Shown: positions 1 through 7,011 of the stretch, in pieces
How the letters are laid out: each line of letters begins with the position of its first letter
Numbering within the stretch: the stretch's first letter is position 1
NCBI GenBank assembly: GCA_035551475.1
Contig: DASZMX010000082.1
Coordinates: 1 to 64,000, forward strand
Origin: DASZMX01 sp035551475
Lineage (GTDB): Bacteria; Verrucomicrobiota; Verrucomicrobiia; Limisphaerales; Palsa-1400
DNA: 64,000 nt
Direction of reading: 5' to 3'
Program-made: the position numbers and the translations under genes
The notes under the pieces: model-generated
Seen by the model: only the letters and a program-made list of their open reading frames with translations
What the model was told of the DNA's origin: nothing
Databases searched by the model: none

Positions 1-234
1 AAGCAAGTCAATCGAGGCGGCCCCGGTGGAAAGGTCATTATGCAATACGACGGTTGTCGTTGAACTTCCCAAAAACCCGCTCCAGCCAGGCAGCGCCGAC
101 GATATTGGCTCAACGGACGGCCCCTGTCCGACGGTGGCAGATTCAAAATCCAGATTCTGGAATGCCTGTTGACCGAACCCAAAACGAATTCCCGCAAAGA
201 AGAACAAGGTGATCAGAGGAATTCGTGTTTTCAT
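1..234 (-). CDS. PEP-CTERM-type secreted protein, N-terminal part (runs off window)
   Basis: This partial minus-strand gene starts at the ATG at 234 and is open to the window edge (78 codons). It begins with a signal peptide (MKTRIPLITLFFFAGIRF...), followed by QNLDFES and an LPGW motif. The same elements open the three genes upstream of it. The C-terminal sorting signal lies outside the window, so PEP-CTERM membership is inferred from paralogy. It sits 12 nt downstream of the preceding paralogue, so it is probably the fourth gene of one transcript. The native function is unknown; it is expected to be exported. Confidence 0.8.
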   Translation of the reverse strand, partial: MKTRIPLITLFFFAGIRFGFGQQAFQNLDFESATVGQGPSVEPISSALPGWSGFLGSSTTTVVLHNDLSTGAASIDLL

Positions 235-246
235 GGTTTGCCCTGG

Positions 247-945
247 CTAACTTGGAATGGATCGTCGATGACAAGGCTTCCTGAGCATGAGACGCCAATA
301 AACCGCAAATACGGCGCCGGCAATTCCAGTCAAGATGAGCGGGCTTGGTTCCGGCGCGACGGTGGTGGAAGAGAACGATATATTGTCCAACTGCAACAAG
401 CTTGGACTCTGACCAGGCAAACCATTCGGGAGATTTTCCGTAATGCTCAACGTCTCGTTTTGACCAGCGAACTGGCCGATATTACCCCCATAGACAGTGT
501 GGCCTGACACCGTTTGGAGCGCCGTTAAATTGACAGTCTGGCCTCCCAGCGTCATTGTAAAGCTGGAGAACTCCTCTGTGGCATCCAGCCTGATCGATTC
601 TGTCCCGAGTGGCACCAGGCCTGTTTGGCTAAGGGTGGAAGTGGTGGTGAACGCGCTAAAAATATCGACCCCGTACGTACCTTGGGTCGGTGCACCGGCT
701 TGGTTGTCGACCAGTGAAATCAAAGGGGCGCCGGTGCTTATAAAATCATATCCGACCTGAGTTTGCAGAGTCGTTCCAACATACGCTTGCCAACCAGGCA
801 ATGCCTTCGAGGTTGGAATTAGGATGCTCTGTTGGGCCCCAAATACATTCGCCGCCTCAAAATCCAGGTTTTGAAACGTCCCTTGAGTAAACGCCAAACG
901 AATTCCGGCAAAGAACACGGTGAATAGGAGAATTCGTATTTTCAT
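247..945 (-). CDS. PEP-CTERM sorting domain-containing protein
   Basis: A secreted protein of 232 aa. It has an N-terminal signal peptide (MKIRILLFTVFFAGIRLAF), then QNLDFEAAN, a beta-rich body of about 170 residues resembling a sugar-binding jelly-roll, and a C-terminal sorting signal. That signal is an APEPSPL motif, a hydrophobic stretch (LILTGIAGAVFAVYW) and a basic end (RKPCHRR). In this class an exosortase recognises the PEP tail and anchors or releases the protein at the cell surface; no exosortase is in the window. Its 3' end (RRSIPS then TAG) and spacer closely match those of the next gene upstream, indicating tandem duplication. Confidence 0.88.
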   Translation of the reverse strand: MKIRILLFTVFFAGIRLAFTQGTFQNLDFEAANVFGAQQSILIPTSKALPGWQAYVGTTLQTQVGYDFISTGAPLISLVDNQAGAPTQGTYGVDIFSAFTTTSTLSQTGLVPLGTESIRLDATEEFSSFTMTLGGQTVNLTALQTVSGHTVYGGNIGQFAGQNETLSITENLPNGLPGQSPSLLQLDNISFSSTTVAPEPSPLILTGIAGAVFAVYWRLMLRKPCHRRSIPS

Positions 946-957
946 AATGTGCTCTCG

Positions 958-1650
958 CTAACTCGGAATGGATCGCCGCCGCCAAGGTTTCCTGAACATT
1001 AGGAGCTGATATAACGCGAACATGGCGCCGCCAACTCCGAGCAAAACCAGCGGACTCGGTTCAGGCACGGCGGCGGTGGAAAATGTGATATTGTCCAACG
1101 CCCAATCATTCACGTTGTCGTTGTTCAGGGCGGAGAAGGTCAACTGCTCAGATTGGCCGCTCCACGCAGATATGTCAGCGCTGTAAAGGGTGTAATTTGC
1201 GCCGCTTCCCACGGCAAAGAATGGCACGGCCTGGCTGCCAATTGAAAGCGCAAGGGGACCCCCGCCTGGTTGCGCCTCGAAAGTCAAAGATTCTGTGCCG
1301 ACGGGAATTAACCCGGTTTGTTCAATGGACGCGGCTGTCGCGCTGAGACCTCCTTGTAAAAGAACGCTATAATTGCCAGCAACGTGGGGAAAGCCATCTC
1401 CGATGAGCGTGCCAAGAGTGGCGCCCGTTCCCGGAGCGTTATAATTGACGGCAGATTGTGGCACGCTGCCGTAAAATACGCTCCATCCGGGAAGCGCTTG
1501 TGCTACCGGGATGTTCTCCGCATAAGGCGGTCCGAGACCTTGAGTGGTTGGCCCTGGATTGGCCGACTCAAAATCCAGATTTTGGAAGAGGCCCTGTGCA
1601 TCGGCGTTTAGCGATGCTCCGACGCCCAATAAGATAAGAATCAATCTCAT
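958..1650 (-). CDS. PEP-CTERM sorting domain-containing protein
   Basis: A 230-aa paralogue of its neighbours. The signal peptide is MRLILILLGVGASLNADAQ, followed by FQNLDFESAN, an ALPGW motif and a beta-rich body. The C-terminal signal is VPEPSPL, then a hydrophobic stretch (LVLLGVGGAMFALYQLL) and a basic tail ending RRRSIPS. The start codon overlaps the stop of the upstream paralogue by 4 nt (ATGA), so the two are translationally coupled. The body may bind carbohydrate by analogy with other PEP-CTERM proteins; no catalytic motif is visible. Confidence 0.88.
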   Translation of the reverse strand: MRLILILLGVGASLNADAQGLFQNLDFESANPGPTTQGLGPPYAENIPVAQALPGWSVFYGSVPQSAVNYNAPGTGATLGTLIGDGFPHVAGNYSVLLQGGLSATAASIEQTGLIPVGTESLTFEAQPGGGPLALSIGSQAVPFFAVGSGANYTLYSADISAWSGQSEQLTFSALNNDNVNDWALDNITFSTAAVPEPSPLVLLGVGGAMFALYQLLMFRKPWRRRSIPS

Positions 1651-2339
1651 TGTATGGTCGGGCGCACTCGCCGATTTAAAGCAAACACAGCTCCGCCAAA
1701 TCCAACCAAGAACAGGGAGTTTGGCTCCGGCACGCTGGTTGTAGAAAACGTAATATCATCCAGCAATAGACTCGGGAACGAGGAACTAAACACCTGCGTG
1801 AATGTTAATGGTCCTGTTTCTCCGGCAAATTGAGACACGTCGGCGCCATACAGATTATAATTTGGGCCGGATGACAATAGTATTGGTGACAACGTATTCC
1901 CGCCGAACGAAACCAAGAAAGCGCCTGAGCCCGGACTTTCGGATGCTTTAAACTGGATTGAATTAATTCCAGAAGGAATGGCGCCAGTTTGGGTGATGGA
2001 GGTATCAACGGCGCTTCCAGAAATGCCGGCCTGCAACATCACGCTATAATTTCCGCTGATGATGTATGAAGCGGCAAACTGCGGCCCAAGGATATCAATG
2101 CTGGCCGCGCCAAGCGTCAAATCATTGTGCAACACCTGAGTCGCTGGATTACCGCCAAACGAGCCACTCCAACCAGGAAGGCCGGATGTAATTGGGACAG
2201 ATCCTCCTGCTTGACCTTGCGGCACAGGCGCGAGGTATATCCCCGCTTGCTCGAAGTGCAAATTAACGAACCCCTGAGCCTCACCCGCGGAAGCGACAGA
2301 AAAACCAATCAGCAATGAGACTGCCCATTTCATTTTCAT
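1647..2339 (-). CDS. PEP-CTERM sorting domain-containing protein
   Basis: First and most divergent member of the tandem set, 230 aa. The signal peptide is MKMKWAVSLLIGFSVASAGEAQ, followed by FVNLHFEQAG and LPGW. The C-terminus has VPEPNSL, a hydrophobic helix (FLVGFGGAVFAL) and a short basic tail (NRRVRPTIQ), shorter than in its paralogues. It presumably carries the promoter for the four-gene transcript in the 65 nt upstream. I saw no convincing -35/-10 pair there. Confidence 0.87.
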   Translation of the reverse strand: MKMKWAVSLLIGFSVASAGEAQGFVNLHFEQAGIYLAPVPQGQAGGSVPITSGLPGWSGSFGGNPATQVLHNDLTLGAASIDILGPQFAASYIISGNYSVMLQAGISGSAVDTSITQTGAIPSGINSIQFKASESPGSGAFLVSFGGNTLSPILLSSGPNYNLYGADVSQFAGETGPLTFTQVFSSSFPSLLLDDITFSTTSVPEPNSLFLVGFGGAVFALNRRVRPTIQ

Positions 2340-2618
2340 CGTCGCATTGTGAACGGCGCTGATAATTCAAAAGGCGCTGATGCCCTGAGCGCTGTTGTGC
2401 TTACTTGTATATAATTGATTGCCGAAAGGCAAGTTTGCAACGACCGCTCATGATGATGCGGAAGTGGCAGGCGGTTTTGATCGAGGGGCGATTGGTTTCG
2501 CCTTGCCAGTGTGCGCGGTTAATGGTCGAGTGGGTCAAGTCCTTGGTGGAATTGGCCGATGGAGAGGCGCGGCTGTTGCGCGTGTCCGGCGGAACGGCGA
2601 CCGTGCTGATTCCAGCGC

Positions 2619-4265
2619 ATGAAAAAACGAATTTGTTTCGCGGGATTTGGCGAGGCGGAAGTCGAGGCGCTGCAACCAGCGCTGGCGGCGGCGGCTTCCC
2701 GCTGGGAATGCGTCTTTTGCCCCGATGGCGCGTCGGCCATCGAAACCCTCGGGCGCGATTCATTCGCCGCCGTGGTGGTCGATCTCCGCATGGAAGGCAT
2801 GAGCGGCGTGGGGCTCTTGCAACTGGCCGCCGGGAATTATCCGCGCACCCTGCGTTTTGCCCTCGGCGATTTCGCGGACCGCGAGGCGGTTGTCAATAAT
2901 ATCGGCGCGCCGCACCAGTTTATTTCCCGCCCGTGGAGCCTGGAGGAATTGCTCGCCATCGTGGAGCGGAGCCTGGCGCTGGATTCCTGGCTTTCCAGCG
3001 ATAAATTGCGCGCGTTCGTGCCGCAATTGGGGCGTCTGCCAAGCCTGCCCGCCACTTACTTTGAAATTTTGCGCCGGGCGGAATCGCCCAAGGCCACGGT
3101 GGAAAGCATCGGCGAAATCATCGCGCGCGATCCGGCGTTGACGGCGCGCATCCTGCAAACGGTCAATTCCGCCGCCGCCGCCGTGGGCGAGAAAATCACC
3201 GACCCCATCGACGCCGTCTCGGTGCTGGGCTTGGACACGGTGAAATCGCTCGTGCTGTGCCTGCAGGTGTTCAATCCCTCCGCGTCCGCCCCGACGACCG
3301 GCATCACGCTGGACGCGCTTTGGCGCCATAGTTTCGATGTCGCGCAGCTTTCGCGCAAAATCGCCCTGCGCTACACGAGCGACGCGCGGGTGGCGAGCGA
3401 CGCTTTTACCGCCGGCTTGCTGCATCGCGTGGGCCAGATTGTTTTGACCACCAACATGGCCAAAGAATACGGCGACATCGTGAATGAAGCGTGCGCCGAG
3501 AAGCGTCCGTTGCACGAGGTGGAGCTGGAGAAATTGGGCGTGGCCAGCGCGCAAGTGGGCGCCTACCTGCTCGGGTTGTGGGGCATGCCGTGGCCGCTGG
3601 TGGAGGCGGCGGCGCTGTACATCGAGCCCTCGCGCTCGACGGGACGCGAATTTTCATTATTGACAGCCGTGCACGTGGCGGATGCCTTGACGCAGGAGGA
3701 GAAACCGCTGGCGGAAGGTTTGCCAATTCCCAAGCTGGATCGCAGCTATCTCAAGGCGCTGAAACTTCCCGAAAAACCCGACGCCTGGCGCAAGGATCTC
3801 GCCGGCGGCCAAATGACCGCGCCGGTGCGCCCCGATGAGCCGGCGCCCAAACCCAAGCCGCGCCCCGCCAAAACGTCCTCGGATGCGCCGCGCCCCACCA
3901 TGGCGTGGATTGCCGTGGCTGCGCTCGTCGCCGCCATTGGGTTGGGCGCCTGGAAATGGTATTCCACGCCGAAGGAACAGCGCAAAATTCCTTTTCTCGC
4001 CGCCACGCCGAAACAGGAGTCCACGCCTGATCCCAAGACTGCGACCCCGGCCGAGACGACGCCCGACGCGGCGCCGGACACTTCGGCCCTCGACTCGATT
4101 AAAATTCAGGCGGTGATTTATAGCGCGAAGAAACCGGTGGCGCTCATCAATGGAAACCCGGTCTCGCCCGGCGACCGGGTGAATGGGGTTTTGATTTCCG
4201 CCATCACCTCTTCCAACGTCGTGCTCTCCATCCAGGGACAGCAGCGGACCGTCAAGTGGAAATAG
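2619..4265 (+). CDS. Receiver-HDOD protein with transmembrane segment and GspB/C-like C-terminus
   Basis: A 548-aa multidomain protein. Residues 1-118 form a response-regulator receiver with Asp55 in VVVDLRM; the usual conserved Lys near the end is Arg104 (FISRPW). Residues about 128-330 form an HDOD domain (LPSLPATYFEIL, IIARDPALTARIL, LWRHSF), but the HD pair is HR (LLHRVGQ), so no phosphohydrolase activity is expected. After a Pro/Lys-rich linker comes one transmembrane helix (about 429-447), a second Pro/Thr linker, and a 55-residue C-terminal domain (AVIYSAKKPVALINGNPV, GDRVNGVLI). That domain resembles the periplasmic domain of type II secretion GspB/GspC proteins. HDOD proteins usually act in signalling; coupling to a periplasmic module is unusual. 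The start at 2619 gives a complete receiver fold. Confidence 0.8.
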   Translation: MKKRICFAGFGEAEVEALQPALAAAASRWECVFCPDGASAIETLGRDSFAAVVVDLRMEGMSGVGLLQLAAGNYPRTLRFALGDFADREAVVNNIGAPHQFISRPWSLEELLAIVERSLALDSWLSSDKLRAFVPQLGRLPSLPATYFEILRRAESPKATVESIGEIIARDPALTARILQTVNSAAAAVGEKITDPIDAVSVLGLDTVKSLVLCLQVFNPSASAPTTGITLDALWRHSFDVAQLSRKIALRYTSDARVASDAFTAGLLHRVGQIVLTTNMAKEYGDIVNEACAEKRPLHEVELEKLGVASAQVGAYLLGLWGMPWPLVEAAALYIEPSRSTGREFSLLTAVHVADALTQEEKPLAEGLPIPKLDRSYLKALKLPEKPDAWRKDLAGGQMTAPVRPDEPAPKPKPRPAKTSSDAPRPTMAWIAVAALVAAIGLGAWKWYSTPKEQRKIPFLAATPKQESTPDPKTATPAETTPDAAPDTSALDSIKIQAVIYSAKKPVALINGNPVSPGDRVNGVLISAITSSNVVLSIQGQQRTVKWK

Positions 4266-4275
4266 TTCCGCAGGC

Positions 4276-5712
4276 TTAAGCCGGCGTTTCTTCCTCGTGC
4301 TTTTTGGGCGCGTAGGTGTGCGTGGCGTAGCCGTAAAAAACTTCCGCCGCTTCCATCATCGTCTCGGACAATGTGGGGTGCGGATGCACCGACTCCGCGA
4401 GGTCGCGCACGGTGGCGCCCATTTCAATGGCGAGCACGCCTTCCGCGATGAGTTCGCCGGCGCCATGCCCCACCATGCCCACGCCGAGAATGCGCTCGGT
4501 TTCGGGGTCAATAATTAATTTGGTCAAGCCATCGGTGCGGTCATACGTGAGCGCCCGGCCGGAGCCGCCCCACGGGAATTTCGAAACTTCCACCGCGATG
4601 TTTTTGGCCTTGGCCTCGGTCTCGCTCAGGCCGCACCAGGCCAATTCGGGATCAGTGAAGACCACGGCGGGAATCACCACGCCGGTGGAAGTGCTGGCTT
4701 CGCCGACAATATGCTCGATGGCGACGCGCGCTTCCTTGGCGGCCTTGTGCGCCAGCAGGACGCCGCCCGCGATGTCGCCAATCGCCAAAATGGAGGGATC
4801 GGTGGTTTCCTGTTTGTCGTTCACCTTGATGAAACCCTTTTCGTCCTGCTCCACCTTGGTGTTTTCCAGGCCCAAATCGTTGCAGCGCGGCACCCGCCCC
4901 ACCGAGACCAGCACGCGATCGTAAAATTCTTCCTTCTCCACCTTGTCAGGGCCGACGGTCACCGTGCGGATTTTTTTGCCCTTGGTGGACATCTGCGTGA
5001 CCTTGGTGTTGAAACGCAACTCGCGAAAATGGCTTTGCGCGTATTTCAAAACCGGACGCACCAGGTCCGGATCCGCGCCGCCGAGAATGCCGGGCAACGC
5101 CTCCACCACCACTACTTTGCTGCCGAGATTGGAATAGACCGTGCCCAATTCCATGCCGATGTAACCGCCGCCGATCACCAGCAAATCCTCGGGAATTTCC
5201 TCCACTTCCAACGCCTCGGTGGAAGTCATGATGCGCGGATTGCCGAGATCAAACACCTTGGGCAGCGCGGCGCTGGACCCGACCGCGACAATCGCCTTGT
5301 CAAATGAAACAAAACGCTGGCCTTCCTCCGTCTCGACCCGCAACGTCTGGGAGCTTTCGAAATAGCCGCGCCCCGTCATGACCTGCACGCCGCGTTTCTT
5401 GGCGAGGAAACTCAATCCGCCCGCCAGCTTGTCCACCACGGCGTTTTTCCACGCGCGCAGCTTGGTCACATCCACCGTGGGCGCCGCGAACGTGATGCCG
5501 CGATGCTCCGATTCCTTCGCCTCCAAAATCATCTTGGTGGCGGTCAGCAGCGCCTTGGAAGGGATGCAGCCGCGGTTGCAGCAGACGCCGCCGAGCTTTT
5601 TGTCCTGCTCGACGAGGAGAACTTTTTTGCCCAAATCGGCGGCGTAAAAAGCCGCCGCGTAACCGCCGGGCCCTCCGCCCAACACCAGGATGTCTGTCTT
5701 TATGAAGTCCAC
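4276..5712 (-). CDS. lpdA: Dihydrolipoyl dehydrogenase (E3)
   Basis: FAD-dependent disulfide oxidoreductase of 478 aa that reoxidises dihydrolipoamide on the E2 subunit and passes electrons to NAD+. The N-terminal FAD site is LVLGGGPGGYAAAFYAAD. The redox disulfide lies in GGVCCNRGCIPSK. The NAD site is VIGGGYIGMELG, and the C-terminal His-Glu dyad lies in HPHPTLSE. It is the last gene of the E1-E2-E3 set and lies 9 nt from E2, so it is dedicated to this complex, although it could also serve other 2-oxoacid dehydrogenases. The short C-terminal tail (KKHEEETPA) is ordinary. Confidence 0.95.
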   Translation of the reverse strand: MDFIKTDILVLGGGPGGYAAAFYAADLGKKVLLVEQDKKLGGVCCNRGCIPSKALLTATKMILEAKESEHRGITFAAPTVDVTKLRAWKNAVVDKLAGGLSFLAKKRGVQVMTGRGYFESSQTLRVETEEGQRFVSFDKAIVAVGSSAALPKVFDLGNPRIMTSTEALEVEEIPEDLLVIGGGYIGMELGTVYSNLGSKVVVVEALPGILGGADPDLVRPVLKYAQSHFRELRFNTKVTQMSTKGKKIRTVTVGPDKVEKEEFYDRVLVSVGRVPRCNDLGLENTKVEQDEKGFIKVNDKQETTDPSILAIGDIAGGVLLAHKAAKEARVAIEHIVGEASTSTGVVIPAVVFTDPELAWCGLSETEAKAKNIAVEVSKFPWGGSGRALTYDRTDGLTKLIIDPETERILGVGMVGHGAGELIAEGVLAIEMGATVRDLAESVHPHPTLSETMMEAAEVFYGYATHTYAPKKHEEETPA

Positions 5713-5721
5713 AAATTTAAA

Positions 5722-7002
5722 TTAAACTTGACACAGCTTTTCGTCAAAGGTTTCAAAACCCTTCTTCAATTCGAGCGCGAAGTGCGCCGCCGCCCCGCCA
5801 TCAATGGCCCGGTGGTCGTACGAAAGGGCCAGGGGCAGCAGCAGGCGCGGCTCGATTTTGCCGTCGCGCACCACTGGTTTCAGGGCGCCGCGCCCCACGC
5901 CCAGGATGGCGACTTCCGGCAGGTTGATCACCGGCGTGAAAAAGCCCCCGCCAATGCCGCCCTGGTTTGAAATCGTAAAGGTGCCCCCCTGCAATTCTTC
6001 CATCGAGACCTTGCGATCGCGCGTGCGCGCGGCCAGGTCGTTCAGCTCCTTGGACAGGGTGACGAGATCTTTCTTATCGACATCGCGCAGCACCGGGACG
6101 ATCAGACCTTGCTCCGTGTCCACGGCCATGCCGATGTGGATGTATTCCTTGAAAATCAATTCGCCCGCCGCTTCGTCGATGCTGGTGTTGAAGGCGGGAT
6201 ATTTTTTGAGCGCGTCCGCCACAACCTTCAGCACAAAGGGCGTCAAGGTCAGGCGCGTGCCCTTTTTCTCGAAGGCCGGCGCGTATTTTTTGCGCAAGGC
6301 GTCCAGGGCCGTGATGTCCGCCTCTTCAAATTGCGTGACGCGCGGCACGGCGCTCCAGCTCTGGCCCATGCGTTCGGCGATCACTTTGCGCAGGGGCGTC
6401 ATCGGCCGTTTGGCGATCGGGCCCCATTTGGAAAAATCGACGCTCGGAGGCGCGGGTTTGGCGGCGGCGGCTCCGCCCTTCAGCGCGGCCAATTTTTGCA
6501 GACGCTGAATATAAGCGCGCACATCGGCCATGACGATGCGGCCGCCCGCTTCGCTGCCGCGAATTTTGCGCAAATCAATTCCCAGCTCGCGCGCCATGCG
6601 GCGCAGGCTCGGGGCGGCGGCGGGCGCCGGGCCGGTCGGCTCGCCCTCGGGTTCTTCCTCGGGCGCCTCTTCCTCTTCCGGCGGCGGCGCGGCGGCGCGC
6701 GCGGGTTTCGCGCTGGGAGCCGGGGCGGCCTTGGCGGCGGCGGGTTTCGCGGCGGGCGCCGCAGCGGCGCCAGCGCCATCCAGCGCGAGGATCACCTGGC
6801 CGACGGAAATTTTATCGCCGACGGACACCACGATTTTGGCGACTTTGCCCGCGGCGGGCGCCGGCACGGGCGCGACGGCTTTGCCGGTTTCCAGTTCAAT
6901 AATGCCCTGGCCCTTGGTGATTTCGTCGCCTTCCTTGACCAGGATGCTGACGACACTGCCGGAATCAACGCCCTCTCCGAGCGGAGGTAATTTCAAATCC
7001 AT
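5722..7002 (-). CDS. aceF: Pyruvate dehydrogenase complex E2, dihydrolipoyl acetyltransferase
   Basis: A 426-aa acetyltransferase core of pyruvate dehydrogenase, transferring acetyl groups from lipoamide to CoA. One N-terminal lipoyl domain (about 1-77) carries the lipoylated Lys41 in ETGKAV. Many E2s have ETDKA here; Gly replaces Asp. An Ala/Pro/Glu-rich flexible linker follows (about 78-128), then the peripheral-subunit-binding domain (SLRRMARELGIDL, about 132-167), and the catalytic domain from about 190 with the active site SYDHRAIDG near the C-terminus. Homodimeric-E1 complexes often have two or three lipoyl domains; here there is one. It lies between aceE and lpdA with 9-nt gaps. Confidence 0.94.
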   Translation of the reverse strand: MDLKLPPLGEGVDSGSVVSILVKEGDEITKGQGIIELETGKAVAPVPAPAAGKVAKIVVSVGDKISVGQVILALDGAGAAAAPAAKPAAAKAAPAPSAKPARAAAPPPEEEEAPEEEPEGEPTGPAPAAAPSLRRMARELGIDLRKIRGSEAGGRIVMADVRAYIQRLQKLAALKGGAAAAKPAPPSVDFSKWGPIAKRPMTPLRKVIAERMGQSWSAVPRVTQFEEADITALDALRKKYAPAFEKKGTRLTLTPFVLKVVADALKKYPAFNTSIDEAAGELIFKEYIHIGMAVDTEQGLIVPVLRDVDKKDLVTLSKELNDLAARTRDRKVSMEELQGGTFTISNQGGIGGGFFTPVINLPEVAILGVGRGALKPVVRDGKIEPRLLLPLALSYDHRAIDGGAAAHFALELKKGFETFDEKLCQV

Positions 7003-7011
7003 AGAATTGAC

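Noticed and set aside
2405..2899. Open frame from TTG 2405 before and into the receiver-HDOD gene
   Set aside because: It overlaps the well-supported gene by 280 nt, has no Shine-Dalgarno, and only its first part (to about 2620) has protein-like composition.
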